This document shows, piece by piece, positions 37,318 to 47,087 of a stretch of DNA of 64,000 nucleotides. The notes beneath the pieces are model-generated. The model saw nothing but the letters and a program-made list of their open reading frames with translations. It had not been told where the DNA came from and searched no databases. The stretch's first letter is position 1; every line of letters starts with the position of its first letter. Where the stretch lies: assembly GCA_963702995.1 (NCBI GenBank), contig OY969783.1, positions 2,604,001 to 2,668,000 on the forward strand, given 5' to 3'. Both the position numbers and the translations under genes were made by a program. Origin of the DNA: MFD04580-c1 sp963702995. GTDB lineage: Bacteria > Planctomycetota > Phycisphaerae > Tepidisphaerales > Tepidisphaeraceae.

Positions 37318-39096
37318 TTAGAGGCCGCCGCCGGGGCCGTTCTTCATCTGCTGCTGCGCCTGCATCGCGGCCGACACGAGGCCCTGAACCAGCGTGTTGG
37401 GGATGTAGACGTCCATCCGGATCGAGCTCTCTTCGGTGCCGAAGGTCGAGCCGATCGGAGGAAGGTTCTGCGGGATCTTGACCGGGATCGGGAGGCCAAG
37501 GCCCTTGGCGTACCCAACGGCGGTCGTGACGAACTGACCGACGTCCACATAGGCCGCGCCGGTGCGCATCTTGGGGAGCTGTGCGGCGATCCCCTTGACG
37601 GCGGGGAGGTCGCCCAGGTTGTCGGTCCCGGCCTTGGCCGAGGTGATCGAGTCGGCGATCAGCTCCTCATTGCCGCCGGCGACGGTGAGGACGGCCTTGT
37701 CGCTCGCCTCGCCAATGACGCCCGACTGGCCATTGGGCCCATAGATGAAGCCCATCATCTGCTTGATCTGGGCCGCCTGGGGGTTGTCGTCGCCGATCTC
37801 CATCTTCGTCTCGAAGGTATCGAACGAGACGCCGCCGATGGTCTTCGCGCCCCGCTTCACGGCGAAGCCCATCTTCATGTCCTTCTGCTGCGGCATCGCC
37901 GAGTAGAGGGAGCCGACGGCTTCCATCGTGGCCAAGGCGGAGGCATGAAGCGCCTTCGCATCACCGTAGGTGACCTGGACCTGCTGGAGCACGCTCTCGG
38001 CGCCCAGCGCGCCCTTGGGAGCGACCATGCCAACCGCGCTCCCCCTGGTCGAGGCGACGGCCTTCTCCATCGAGTCGAGCGCGGGGACGAAAGCCTTCGC
38101 CTGCTCGACCTTGGCCAGCTCATCCTTGATCGGGCCGACAAGATCCTTGAAGACCTTTTCGCCCACTTCCGTATCGTTCACGCTGCCGCCGAACATGAAG
38201 TACTTGCGGTTAGGGAGTCCGGCGAGCATCGAGGCGTCGGTCCCCTTCATGCCCAGGGCCATCTTGCCGATGTAGCTGTCAGCTTCAAAGTCGGACGAGA
38301 CGCTGGCGAGGATGCCGTCTTCGCCGATCAGCAGCCCGATCGTCGCGCCGTTCGAGTCGCGCAGGAACGACTGGGCGACGTTCAGGGCCTGTCCGACCAG
38401 CGCCTTGACGACCGGGGCGTACGGCTTGGCCGCGTCGCCGGCGGTTTCCAGGCTTTTGGTGACCTGATTCAGGATGTCGGCGCGGCTCTTCTCCAGTTGC
38501 GGGAGCAGGATGCCCCGAAGCTGTTTCACGTTGGCGTAAACGATCGCGTCTTTCGAGCCCGATTCCTTGGCGGCGACGCCGGCGAGCTTGATGCCGGTCG
38601 GCTTCTTGCCGAGCAGGCCCTTGGAGGCGCTGACGGCCGCGTACTTGCCCCAATGGGCGACGAAGACGTCCTTGCCGCCGGCTTCGGGCGTGACCTGGGT
38701 CAGCTCGCCCTGCGCCTCGGATTTCTTGAAGTTGGTGAGGAACGCCTGATAGTCGCTGGTCGGGATCACGACGATGAACGAATCATCCTCCGCGGCGCCC
38801 GACGCGGCCGGGTCGAAGTAGGCGATGGCCAGGTCGCCCGCCTTATCAATCCCCTTGCTGAGATGAGCTTGTTCCTCCAGCGCGCCCAGCGGGTCGCTCA
38901 ACTCCGGCTGCATCTGGTCAACGCCCAGGCCCTTGGCGTACTTTGCCACCTTGGCGCTGAGCTTCGAGAGGCTGCTGACCTTCAGCACCACCAACGCTTC
39001 GGCCGGCACCTGGTCAAGGACCTGTGCCTGGGCTTGCGTTGCGGTGACAAAAGCCAAGAGCACGCCGGCGATCGCCAACGGCTTACGGATCTTCAT
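37318..39096 (-). CDS. Exported protein of unknown function (DUF3352-like layout)
   Basis: 592 residues, starting with a clear signal peptide (PLAIAGVLLAFVTATQAQAQ). The mature part is rich in beta/alpha alternation: PAEALVVLKVSSLSKLSAKV, DDSFIVVIPTSDYQAFLTNF, VFVAHWGKYAAVSASKGLL, and ends with a Gln-rich helix and GPGGGL. This pattern is seen in planctomycete exported proteins annotated DUF3352 or hypothetical; I do not recognise an enzymatic motif. An AGGAGAG site precedes the ATG, and the gene is a single transcription unit closed by a strong terminator, which suggests strong expression of an abundant envelope protein. Confidence 0.7.
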   Translation of the reverse strand: MKIRKPLAIAGVLLAFVTATQAQAQVLDQVPAEALVVLKVSSLSKLSAKVAKYAKGLGVDQMQPELSDPLGALEEQAHLSKGIDKAGDLAIAYFDPAASGAAEDDSFIVVIPTSDYQAFLTNFKKSEAQGELTQVTPEAGGKDVFVAHWGKYAAVSASKGLLGKKPTGIKLAGVAAKESGSKDAIVYANVKQLRGILLPQLEKSRADILNQVTKSLETAGDAAKPYAPVVKALVGQALNVAQSFLRDSNGATIGLLIGEDGILASVSSDFEADSYIGKMALGMKGTDASMLAGLPNRKYFMFGGSVNDTEVGEKVFKDLVGPIKDELAKVEQAKAFVPALDSMEKAVASTRGSAVGMVAPKGALGAESVLQQVQVTYGDAKALHASALATMEAVGSLYSAMPQQKDMKMGFAVKRGAKTIGGVSFDTFETKMEIGDDNPQAAQIKQMMGFIYGPNGQSGVIGEASDKAVLTVAGGNEELIADSITSAKAGTDNLGDLPAVKGIAAQLPKMRTGAAYVDVGQFVTTAVGYAKGLGLPIPVKIPQNLPPIGSTFGTEESSIRMDVYIPNTLVQGLVSAAMQAQQQMKNGPGGGL

Positions 39097-39282
39097 GAGC
39101 TCTCCTGCTAGAGTTGCGTTCCCCGCGGGCCCGTCCGGCCGGTCGACCGAACTCTTCGCCCGCTCGATGCGTTGGCAATCGTAACTGCGGGCCCCCTAGG
39201 GTCAATTCTAAAAACGGTCTGCTGATTCCACTCGGTCCGGCAGGGCTCGGCGTCGCGACTCGCCGAGCCGGTGTGCCGCCCA

Positions 39283-40353
39283 TCAGACCCGGTGGAAATT
39301 GCGGTTGCGCGGGTCGGCCACCGCCAGGACCAGCGCCGACAGGCTGGCCGGCCGCGCCGGCAGCAATGCTTTGGCAAATGCCCGAAGCGTCGCGCCGGTG
39401 GTCAGGACGTCGTCGATGACCAGCACCCGCTTCCCAACGATCGCCTCTGGGCGGACGAGCCCGAATGCGTCTCGGACGTTACGGGTCCGGTCCCGCCGGG
39501 AAATGAGGTGCGCCTGGGCGGGCGTGTGCGCCAGCCGGGCCACCGGGCTCAATACCGGCAGCCGTCTCCCGCGCCCGCGCGACGCGTGGGCCGCCAGCGC
39601 GCGGGCGATCACATCCGCCTGGTTGTAGCCCCGGTCGGCCTGCCGGAACCAGTGCAGGGGCATGGGGACCAGCACATCGGCGTCGGCCAGCAGGTCGCGG
39701 GTGACGGGGCTTTCGCAAAGACGCTCAGCCAGGACCTCGCCCATGCGCCAGCGGCCGCGGTACTTCATGTCATGGATCAATCGCCGAAGCGGCTCGCCGA
39801 GCGTCCCCAGGCGGTGCACCGCCCGATACGGCCGCAATCCGCGCCCGCGGCAATAGGGGCAGGGGGCATCCGCTTCGGCCAGCGGCGCGCCACACCGCCC
39901 GCACGCCGCGGCGACCTCCAGCTCCCGCATCGCCGCCTCGCAACTCCCACACAACGCCTCCCCCCCTTCCCCACAAGGCACATCGCACGCCGCACACCGA
40001 GCCGGATAACAGAAGGAGACGAGATCGGGATGAAGGATGAAGGATGAAGGTGAAGGATGAAGGGAAGAGAGAAACCGTCGCACGCCGCCGATCCCGCGCG
40101 CTCCCAGCGAACAAAGGATGAAGGACGAAGGTGAAGGATGAAGGGAAGAAAGAAACCGGCGCACGCCGCCAATCCCGCGCGCCGAGCGAACAAAGGATGA
40201 AGGATGAAGGTGAAGGATGAAGGGAAGAAAGAAACCGGCGCACGCCGCCAATCCCGCGCGCCGAGCGAACAAAGGATGAAGGATGAAGGTGAAGGATGAA
40301 CGGAAGAAAGAAACCGGCGCACGCCGCCAATCCCGCGCGCTCCGAGCGTACAA
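39283..40353 (-). CDS. comF: ComF family phosphoribosyltransferase-like protein with repeat-derived N-terminus
   Basis: The conserved part (about residues 115-356) begins YPARCAACDVPCGEGGEALC, with a four-cysteine zinc finger (CAAC...CGSC, then CGRC...CPYC), continues LIHDMKYRGRWRMGEVLAE and ends in a PRTase domain with VLVIDDVLTTGATLRA, the phosphoribosyl-diphosphate loop. ComF proteins act in DNA uptake or DNA repair. No ATG or GTG exists between the repeat array and the zinc finger in this frame, so the start must lie within the tandem repeats; TTG 40353 is the furthest possible. The N-terminal 110 residues are therefore translated repeat (FILHPSSF-like strings). Confidence 0.8.
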   Translation of the reverse strand: MYARSARDWRRAPVSFFRSSFTFILHPLFARRAGLAACAGFFLPFILHLHPSSFVRSARGIGGVRRFLSSLHPSPSSFILCSLGARGIGGVRRFLSSLHPSPSSFILHPDLVSFCYPARCAACDVPCGEGGEALCGSCEAAMRELEVAAACGRCGAPLAEADAPCPYCRGRGLRPYRAVHRLGTLGEPLRRLIHDMKYRGRWRMGEVLAERLCESPVTRDLLADADVLVPMPLHWFRQADRGYNQADVIARALAAHASRGRGRRLPVLSPVARLAHTPAQAHLISRRDRTRNVRDAFGLVRPEAIVGKRVLVIDDVLTTGATLRAFAKALLPARPASLSALVLAVADPRNRNFHRV

Positions 40354-40490
40354 AGGATGAAGGATGAAGGTGAAGGATGAAGGGAAGAAAGAAACCGTCG
40401 CACGCCGCCGATCCCGCGCGCGCCCGCCTCATCCTCGATCCTTTGCGTCGTCTCCTCTTCCTTCATCCTTCACCTTCATCCTTCATCCTT
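40032..40490. repeat. Tandem array of about 80-bp units with an inverted end copy
   Basis: Five direct copies of a 79-81-bp unit start near 40032, 40112, 40192, 40271 and 40351. Each holds AAGGATGAAGGATGAAGG, TGAAGGATGAAGGGAAG, then CGCACGCCGCC and ATCCCGCGCG. The first, second and last copies differ by a few bases. At about 40455-40490 the AAGGATGAAGG block reappears inverted (CCTTCATCCTTCACC), closing the array as a hairpin. A single copy of the block is at 52575-52603. The array covers the 5' end of comF and reaches almost to the aminotransferase start. Confidence 0.92.
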
Positions 40491-40549
40491 CTCTTCCCCC
40501 CCTCCCCCTTTGCTTCGAGGCGGCTCGGCCGGTAGCATCCGACGACTCC

Positions 40550-42047
40550 ATGAAATCAACGATGTCGAACGAGTCGGCGGAGGGTGTTGCCGGGCCGTCG
40601 CAGGCAGCCCGGAGTCAGCCGTCGCCGCGGCAATTATCGCCAAGCCAACCCTCGCTCGGGCTGTCGCTTTCGGCCAAGTCCCTGCGGACGACCGAACAGC
40701 CCATCAGCTTCCTGATCGCCGCGGCGCTGGAGAGCCCGAGCATCATCAACCTGGCGGCCGGCCTGGTCGATACCGCTTCGCTCCCCATCGCGGAGTGCGA
40801 CGCGATCACCCGCCGCATCTTCGCCGACCCCGTCCGCGGCCGCTCGGCGCTGCAATACGATACCACCAACGGCCTGGCCGACCTCCGCCTCCGCCTGCTT
40901 CAGCATCTGGAGCGCCTCGAAGGGCGGCCGGCGTCGTCGATGGGCCTGACAGACCGGCAGATCGTCGTGACCACCGGCTCTCAGCAGGCGCTCTACCTCA
41001 TCGGCGACGCACTGCTCGACCCGGGCGATATCGTCATCGCGGCCAACCCCAGCTACTTTGTCTACACCGGAGGCGCTGGCGTCCCTCGGCGCTCGGGTCC
41101 TGACCGTCCCCATGGACGACCAGGGGATGGACGTGGACGCCGTCGGCGAGCTCCTTTCGCGGCTGGAGGGTGACGGCCAGCTCGGCCGCGTGAAGTTCAT
41201 CTATTGCACAAGCTATTACCAGAACCCGACCGGCCTCACGCTTTCGGCCGAGCGCCGCCCCCGGCTGCTGGAGATCGCGCGGCGCTTCAGCCGGCGGCAT
41301 CGCATTCTGATCCTGGAAGACGCCGCTTACCGGGAACTCCGCTACGACGGCCCGGCCCATCGGTCGATCAAATCGTACGACGCGGAAAACCTTCACACGA
41401 TCATCAGCCACACGTTCAGCAAGCCGTTCGCGCCGGGCCTGAAGCTGGGGTATTCGGCGCTCCCGGCCGACCTGCTGTCGGCGGTCGTCAATCACAAGGG
41501 GAACCACGATTTCGGCTCCGCGAACCTCGCGCAGCATATCGCCCTGGAATCGCTGCGCGACGGGAGCTACGAGCGACACGTCATCGAGTTGCAGGCTGCC
41601 TACCGCGTTAAGCGCGACGCGATGCTCGCCGCGCTCCGCCAGTGGATGCCGGCCGGCCGCGGGATCGAGTGGACGCGGCCGGACGGCGGGCTCTATGTCT
41701 GGGTGACCCTCCCCGAATCGATAAACACCTCTCGCGGCGCCGCTTTCTTCGACGACTGCGTCAAGGAAGGCGTCCTCTACGTGCCCGGCGCCTACTGCAT
41801 GCAGGCGACTGAAGATGGGTGCCTTGCCGTACATCACCTGCGACTTAGCTTCGGGCAGGTCGAGATGATAAACATCGAGCCGGGCATCCGCCGGCTCGCG
41901 GCCGTGGTGGGCCGACACCTCTCGGCCGCCTCCGGCACCTCAGGTTACGCCGCCGGCACAGCTCACGCCGCCGCGCCAGACCCAGACAGAGTCGGCAAGG
42001 TCGATGCCGACGACACAGACGGGGTCGCCAAGGCAGGGATCGCTTAA
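40550..42047 (+). CDS. PLP-dependent aminotransferase, class I/II (frame shifted near 41070)
   Basis: Fold-type I aminotransferase of the MocR/2-aminoadipate (LysN) group, about 498 residues after joining. The N-terminal frame has ISFLIAAALESPSIINLAAG, LQYDTTNGLADLRLRLLQHL and VVTTGSQQALYLIGDALLDP, ending at ANPSYFVYTG. The next frame resumes ALASLGARVLTVPMDDQGMD, YCTSYYQNPTGLTL (PLP ring Asn), ILEDAAYRELRYDG (PLP Asp/Tyr) and SHTFSKPFAPGLKLGY with the Schiff-base Lys. One extra base in CCGGAGGCG at 41067-41074 explains the break. It ends in an Ala-rich tail, and its stop overlaps the next start by one base (TAATG). Confidence 0.88.
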
Positions 42048-43885
42048 TGGGCAGGACGCTCTTCTGGTACATCTTCAAGGATTTACTCCGCATCTTCTTC
42101 ATGGCCAGCGGGGCATTGGCGGGGATCATGAGCTTCGGCGGGCTGCTGCGCCCGCTCACCCAGCAGGGACTGGACGCCGGGCAGGTAGGCAAGATGCTCT
42201 CCTATTTCACGCCGGCGATGACGGCCTATTCGTTCCCGGTGGCGGCGCTGTTCGCGACGACGGTGGTCTACGGCCGCATGAGCGCCGACAACGAACTGAC
42301 CGCCTGCCGCGCCGGCGGAATCAGCCTCGGGCCCTTCTTCGGCATGGCCTTCCCGGCCGTCGTCTTCGGTTTGATCGTGGCGATCGTCAGCCTTGTCTTC
42401 CTCTGCTTCATCGTCCCCATCTACACGCTCAAGGCCGAAAAGGTCATCTACGAGAACCTAGCCAAGCTGATCGCCAACCGGATCGAGCGGACGCACCAGC
42501 TCGAGCTTGGGGAAGCGACGACCGTCTTCGCGCAGTGCGCCTACCTTCCCAACGGGGGCGAGAAGCAGCCCGGCGGAGTCCAACAGGTGGTCCTGGAGGA
42601 CGTCTCGATCGCGACCTATTCCAAGGCGGGCGACAGCGGCAAGCCGACCACGACTCGGTCCAGCGCTTCGGCCGCCGCCGCCGAGGCGGCCGCCGCGGAT
42701 CGATCCTCCGACTCTGGCGACTCGGGCCTCGGCTCCGTCGGGGGTGACACGTCGGGCAAGGGGGACAAGCGGCTCAAGCTCCCGCGCGAGTTCTGGACCG
42801 CCAGCTCGGCGACGGTCAACATCTACGAGCTCCCCAACGATCAGATCGAAGTGCAGGTGGGCCTGGAGGGGGGCGAGAAGTTCCCGCGGGATTTCCGGGG
42901 TGGGATGCAGGCGGGCATCGGCGTCGGTCGGTTCGGCCCGCTGGAGATCCCCTCGCCGATCAAGGAAGACCCGAAGTTCATGACGGTGGACCGGCTGAAG
43001 GACCTGTTCGACCACCCCGAGACCAGCCGCAAGATCAACGGGATGACAGACGGCTTCCTGAGGCGCGACCAGGAACAGCGGTTCCTGGAGGTCCTGCGGG
43101 ATCAACTGAACTCCCCCACCCGCCAGGCGGTCCTGTCGTCGGGGAAGGAAACCGTCACCCTAACCGTCGTGGACGCCGTCTCCGCGACGATTGAAGGCGC
43201 GGCCCACGGCGACGAAGGGAACGCGGGCGAACTGGCCGTGAGCGGCTTCATCCCCGCGGCCGTCCTCTTCGAGCGGCGCGGCGACCAGCCGAGCCGACAA
43301 GCCGCCCGCGAGATGCGGCTTCGCGTCCGCCCGGACCTCGTCGCCGGGGCCATGGACGTGACGATCGAACTCCTCCAGCGCGCCCCCGGCAACTCGGAGC
43401 GGCCGACCAGCGAAAACTACTCCGACTTGATCAGCGTCCCCATGCCGCCCGAGCTGGCCAAACTGAAGAGCCGCCGCCTCGGCGACTATTTCCAGGAACG
43501 GGTGCAATCGACGGGGAAGCCCCTCCTGACCCGCGGCGAGCGCTTCCGCCTGAAGCGGGAGATGACGGTACTCTCAAACGGGATCCTCGCCGAAAGCAAC
43601 AGCCGCGCCAGCTTCGCCGTGAGCTGCCTGATCCTGGTCCTGGTCGGCGCGGCATTGGGGATGATGTTCCGCAGCGGCAACTTCCTCACCGCCTTCGCCG
43701 TCAGCTTCGTCCCCGCCCTGCTCTGCATCACGCTGATCGTCTCCGGCCAGCAAACGTGCCACTCGGTCCCCTGGACCGAGAACCGCGCCAACCCCCTGCG
43801 CCTGGGCCTGACCCTGATCTGGAGCGGCGACGTGGTCAACCTGATCCTCGCCGCAGGGCTCCTGTGGCGCTTGCAGCGGCAGTGA
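42047..43885 (+). CDS. LptF/LptG family permease
   Basis: 612 residues. N-terminal helices (LLRIFFMASGALAGIMSFGG, YSFPVAALFATTVVYGRMSA) and the motif DNELTACRAGGISLG are the LptF/LptG (YjgP/YjgQ) signature; a large extracytoplasmic domain follows, and three C-terminal helices (SFAVSCLILVLVGAALGMMF and following) complete it. In Gram-negative bacteria these form the LptB2FG complex that extracts lipopolysaccharide. This protein is about 250 residues longer than E. coli LptF/G, the extra being in the middle domain, which has a Ser/Ala/Asp-rich insertion near residue 205. The start overlaps the aminotransferase stop by one base, so they are co-translated. Confidence 0.85.
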   Translation: MGRTLFWYIFKDLLRIFFMASGALAGIMSFGGLLRPLTQQGLDAGQVGKMLSYFTPAMTAYSFPVAALFATTVVYGRMSADNELTACRAGGISLGPFFGMAFPAVVFGLIVAIVSLVFLCFIVPIYTLKAEKVIYENLAKLIANRIERTHQLELGEATTVFAQCAYLPNGGEKQPGGVQQVVLEDVSIATYSKAGDSGKPTTTRSSASAAAAEAAAADRSSDSGDSGLGSVGGDTSGKGDKRLKLPREFWTASSATVNIYELPNDQIEVQVGLEGGEKFPRDFRGGMQAGIGVGRFGPLEIPSPIKEDPKFMTVDRLKDLFDHPETSRKINGMTDGFLRRDQEQRFLEVLRDQLNSPTRQAVLSSGKETVTLTVVDAVSATIEGAAHGDEGNAGELAVSGFIPAAVLFERRGDQPSRQAAREMRLRVRPDLVAGAMDVTIELLQRAPGNSERPTSENYSDLISVPMPPELAKLKSRRLGDYFQERVQSTGKPLLTRGERFRLKREMTVLSNGILAESNSRASFAVSCLILVLVGAALGMMFRSGNFLTAFAVSFVPALLCITLIVSGQQTCHSVPWTENRANPLRLGLTLIWSGDVVNLILAAGLLWRLQRQ

Positions 43886-43952
43886 TCGTGATGCGGGCAG
43901 CGCCTGGCGAGGTCGGCCTTCTCGTTTTCGACACCTGCTCGGGCGGCCGCCG

Positions 43953-44204
43953 TTGAGGACATTGAGAGAGATCGTCTCTTACACCCCGCAGGGTCATTTC
44001 GGCGGCAACCTGGATCGCATCTCGATCAGGTTCGTCAAGCTTCGGGTGACAGGCCCGGTGCCAACCGAAACGTACAAGAGCTCTGACCGCGGCGGCGGTG
44101 GCGGCGACGCGGCGATCGACGTCGGCGAATACAACCCGATCATTGGCATCTACGGCGTCGTCGACCAACAACCGCACAGGATCGGACTCATCACCCGAGA
44201 CTAA
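43953..44204 (+). CDS. Small hypothetical protein, uncertain
   Basis: An 83-residue frame opening at TTG 43953 and reading TLREIVSYTPQGHFGGNLDR, then a Gly-rich turn and VGEYNPIIGIYGVVDQQPHR. No domain is recognised and no good ribosome site is seen; an overlapping frame exists on the other strand. The 450-bp gap between lptF/G and rhaB otherwise looks empty. Listed as a weak possibility only. Confidence 0.2.
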   Translation: MRTLREIVSYTPQGHFGGNLDRISIRFVKLRVTGPVPTETYKSSDRGGGGGDAAIDVGEYNPIIGIYGVVDQQPHRIGLITRD

Positions 44205-44333
44205 TCTGAGGGGGCCGAATGCTTCACTGGGTGCGATTACCAACTCCAGGAGGGCCTCGGTCTGAGCCGGCCGCCAACGGCGCGACAGTTGAACCGAGTT
44301 GAACGAGCCTGTCCCCCTCTCTGATCCGAAGCC

Positions 44334-45836
44334 TTATCTGCCTATCACGCCCCTGTACCGCCCGTACGCCGCTTCCCAGGCGTCGCGGTCGCGGGGCTGG
44401 TATTGCTTCACATCAAAGCTGCGCCGGACGATCGCGCGGGCCTCCTGGAGTGACGCGACGTCACCCGTGGCCATCGCCTGGACCAGCACGTTCCCGGCGG
44501 CCGTGGCTTCCACCGGGCCGGCGACGACCGGGCGGTTGCAGGCGTCGGCCGTCATCTGGTTGAGCAGTTCGTTCTGGGTCCCGCCGCCGACGATGTGGAT
44601 CGTGCCGATCCGCCGGCCGAGGATGTCCTCCAGGCCGTCGAGCGTGCGGCGGTAGGTGAGGGCAAGGCTTTCGAGGCAGGTGCGGACCGTTTCGCCGATT
44701 GATGCGGGCGCCGCCTGGCTCGTCTGGCGGCAGAAGCGCTCGATTTTCGGCGGCATGTCGCCGGGCAGGCCGAAGGGCTTGTGGTCGGGGTCGATGGCGG
44801 CCGCGAACGGCTTGGCCTCGGCGGCGAGGCGGGTGAGTTCGCCGTAGCTTTTGTCGATGCCGTGCTTCAGCCAGTGACGGCGGCACTCCTGGACGAGCCA
44901 GAGGCCCATGATGTTCTTCAGGAGCCGGATCGTCCCGCCGACGCCCCCTTCGTTGGTGTAGTTATAGCGGAGCGCCTTGTCGTCGATCAGCGGCTTGGGG
45001 ATTTCGGCCCCCATGAGGGACCAGGTGCCGGAGCTGATGTAGCACCAGTCGTTGGGGGTGCCGGGGGCGGTCGGGGCGGCGGGTACGGCCGCCACGGCGC
45101 TGGCGGTGTCGTGGCAGGCGGGGGCGATCACGGGGATGCGGGCGACGCCGCACTCGGCCGCCACGTCCTCGCGAAGCAGGCCGATCGTGGTGCCGGAGGG
45201 GACAATCGCCGGCAAGAGCCGCGTCGGCAGGCCGAGCTTTTCCAGGAGCGGCCAGGCCCAGTCGCCGGTACGCGGGTCGATCATCTGGCTCGTCGAGGCG
45301 ATTGACGACTCGCACTTGCGCTCGCCGGTGAAGAGATAGTTGAAGAGGTCCGGCACAAAGAGGAAGGTCTCGGCCGCGTCGAGGATGGCGCTCTTTGAAG
45401 CGACCATCGCCTTGAACTGGTACAGGCTGTTGATCGCCATGAACTGGATACCGGTCGCGGCGAAGATTTCGGCGCGGGGGACGATCTGTTCCGCCCGTTC
45501 CAGCATGCCATCGGTCCGCGAGTCGCGGTAGTGGAAGGGGTTGCCAAGGATGTCGCCTCCGGGGGCGACGAAGCCGAAATCGACGCCCCAGGTATCGACG
45601 CCGATCCCGGCGATCGGCTCCCCGGGCCCGATGGCGGCCGCCGCCTTCCGCAGGCCGACTTTCAGTTCCTCCCACTGGCCGAGCAGGTTCCAATAGAGAT
45701 GCCCGTTCATCCGCCCGGTGGGGTTGGGGAAACGGTGCTTTTCTTCCAGCGTCAGCTTCCCCTGATCCAGGCGCCCGACGACGGCCCTTCCGCTCTCGGC
45801 CCCCAGATCAAACGCGACGAAGTTCCGTGCCGTCAT
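44334..45836 (-). CDS. rhaB: Rhamnulokinase
   Basis: FGGY-family sugar kinase phosphorylating L-rhamnulose. The 500-residue product begins FVAFDLGAESGRAVVGRLD, the RhaB-specific form of the phosphate-1 loop, followed by HRFPNPTGRMNGHLYWNL, IGVDTWGVDFG, NPFHYRDSRTDGM and PACHDTASAVAAVP; the C-terminal half has SSGTWSLMGAE and GGGTQNELLNQMTADA for nucleotide binding. GGGAG precedes ATG 45836. No rhaA, rhaD or transporter gene is adjacent, so in this organism rhamnose genes are scattered. The gene is complete. Confidence 0.95.
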   Translation of the reverse strand: MTARNFVAFDLGAESGRAVVGRLDQGKLTLEEKHRFPNPTGRMNGHLYWNLLGQWEELKVGLRKAAAAIGPGEPIAGIGVDTWGVDFGFVAPGGDILGNPFHYRDSRTDGMLERAEQIVPRAEIFAATGIQFMAINSLYQFKAMVASKSAILDAAETFLFVPDLFNYLFTGERKCESSIASTSQMIDPRTGDWAWPLLEKLGLPTRLLPAIVPSGTTIGLLREDVAAECGVARIPVIAPACHDTASAVAAVPAAPTAPGTPNDWCYISSGTWSLMGAEIPKPLIDDKALRYNYTNEGGVGGTIRLLKNIMGLWLVQECRRHWLKHGIDKSYGELTRLAAEAKPFAAAIDPDHKPFGLPGDMPPKIERFCRQTSQAAPASIGETVRTCLESLALTYRRTLDGLEDILGRRIGTIHIVGGGTQNELLNQMTADACNRPVVAGPVEATAAGNVLVQAMATGDVASLQEARAIVRRSFDVKQYQPRDRDAWEAAYGRYRGVIGR

Positions 45837-46505
45837 GTCGTCTCCCGTTGCCCTTTTTTGCAAGCCCCGCGCCGGCCGGCATCTTAGCAGCGGCCGCCGT
45901 GGGGGACTACACGGAGAGTGGCCCGATGAACGACTGGGGGCACACCAAGCAAAACGCCCGTCGGCGGGGGCACCGGCGGCACGTCGGATGGCATCACCTA
46001 GCAGCCGCGATTTCGCTTGTAACCGACCGCCCCGCTGGCGGAGGATGTCCGTCGGCATCCCGGCGGGGAGCGGAGCGGTCTGAGACCGCTTCCTGACGGG
46101 CGCGGCTCGCGAGGGGCCTGCTCGGCTCCCGGCGAGGCGCGACGCTGCGCGGCTGTCAACGAGCCGCGCCCGTTAGGAAGCGGGCCCGCCGCGGGCGGGC
46201 GTCAACCTTCCGAAGAACAGCTCAGTCGCCGCGTACGGCGACTGCCCGCTTCCTAACGGGCGCGGCTCGTTTGATGCCGTTCCGACGACAAACGTTTCTT
46301 CGGCAGGCTCGTGTCGCGGCGGGGGGCGGAGCGGCGGGAGGTCGCTTCCGCGCGGGCGGGGCCCGCGAGGGGCAGGCTCGGCGTCGGGCGCGCCGCGGCG
46401 GCTGCCGCCAATTGCAATTGCGCGGGGGTTGGTTAGCTTGTCCATGGCGAATGCGGCCCGACCGGGCACAGGTCTGTTGAGAAAGCAAAGCGGACAGGAG
46501 ACGGC
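45837..46505. other. Intergenic region with palindromic repeats
   Basis: About 670 bp upstream of rhaB and the lipoprotein gene. It contains three blocks of the GCGCGGCTCG repeat (46086-46270). No supported gene; open frames are compositionally biased. Confidence 0.5.
46086..46270. repeat. GCTTCCTAACGGGCGCGGCTCG repeat cluster 1
   Basis: Forward blocks at 46086-46110 and 46244-46270 and a reverse-complement block at 46161-46183 (GAGCCGCGCCCGTTAGGAAG), so each pair can form a hairpin. The same block recurs at 51628-51747. Confidence 0.8.
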
Positions 46506-47051
46506 ATGTTGAAACAGACGGCGATGGGGATGGTGATCGGCGCGTCGCTGCTCGCCGGTTGCGGTGGAAGCAACGACAATGAGAAGCCAACCATCCGTCG
46601 GAAGTACCCCGAGGCCGCCGCCACCGAGCCGTCGGCAACCCAGCCGTCAACGACTCAGTCGTCCATGATCCAGTCGTCCATGACCCAGCCTGCGATGACG
46701 CAGCCGGCGACCGCTCCTACGTCGATGCAGCCGACCGATACGACGCCGCTCACCGTCCCGACCACTGTCACGCCCCCGATGCCGAGCTCAACCGGGGCCA
46801 AGACCGACCTGCCGCGCGGCGCCGCGTCACCCGGCACCGCCGGCGCACCGGCAACCCCTGGAGCGCCGTTGACCTCCGCGCCAAGCTTCTCCGCGCGCCG
46901 ACGACCTCGCCCGCCGGCATCAACCCAACGGAATCATTTAACAAGTAATCGAGAGAGGGCCGCGTCACAGTTCGCGTTAAGTTTGATCGGAGTTTGCAAT
47001 AATGTCGTCGCCCGATCGTCGTCAGAGGCGGCGTGGTGGATTTGGTCATGA
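46506..47051 (+). CDS. Thr/Pro-rich lipoprotein
   Basis: A lipoprotein signal peptide (MGMVIGASLLAGC) with lipobox LAGC near residue 19 is followed by a low-complexity region made of Thr, Pro, Ser and Gln (TQPSTTQSSMIQSSM-like). No folded domain is seen. The continuous frame gives 181 residues. After about 46885, however, the composition becomes Arg-rich, while the neighbouring frame reads LRAPTTSPAGINPTESFNK and stops at 46949; a missing base in a GCGCGC tract is therefore possible, and the true product may be about 147 residues. Confidence 0.6.
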   Translation: MLKQTAMGMVIGASLLAGCGGSNDNEKPTIRRKYPEAAATEPSATQPSTTQSSMIQSSMTQPAMTQPATAPTSMQPTDTTPLTVPTTVTPPMPSSTGAKTDLPRGAASPGTAGAPATPGAPLTSAPSFSARRRPRPPASTQRNHLTSNRERAASQFALSLIGVCNNVVARSSSEAAWWIWS

Positions 47052-47087
47052 ATGACCGTCGCTGTGGGCCGATGACCGAGGGTTTGC

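Noticed and set aside
40032..40490. Possible CRISPR array, because of regularly spaced repeats.
   Set aside because: The units are contiguous and whole 80-bp copies are alike; there are no unique spacers of constant length, and no cas genes are near.
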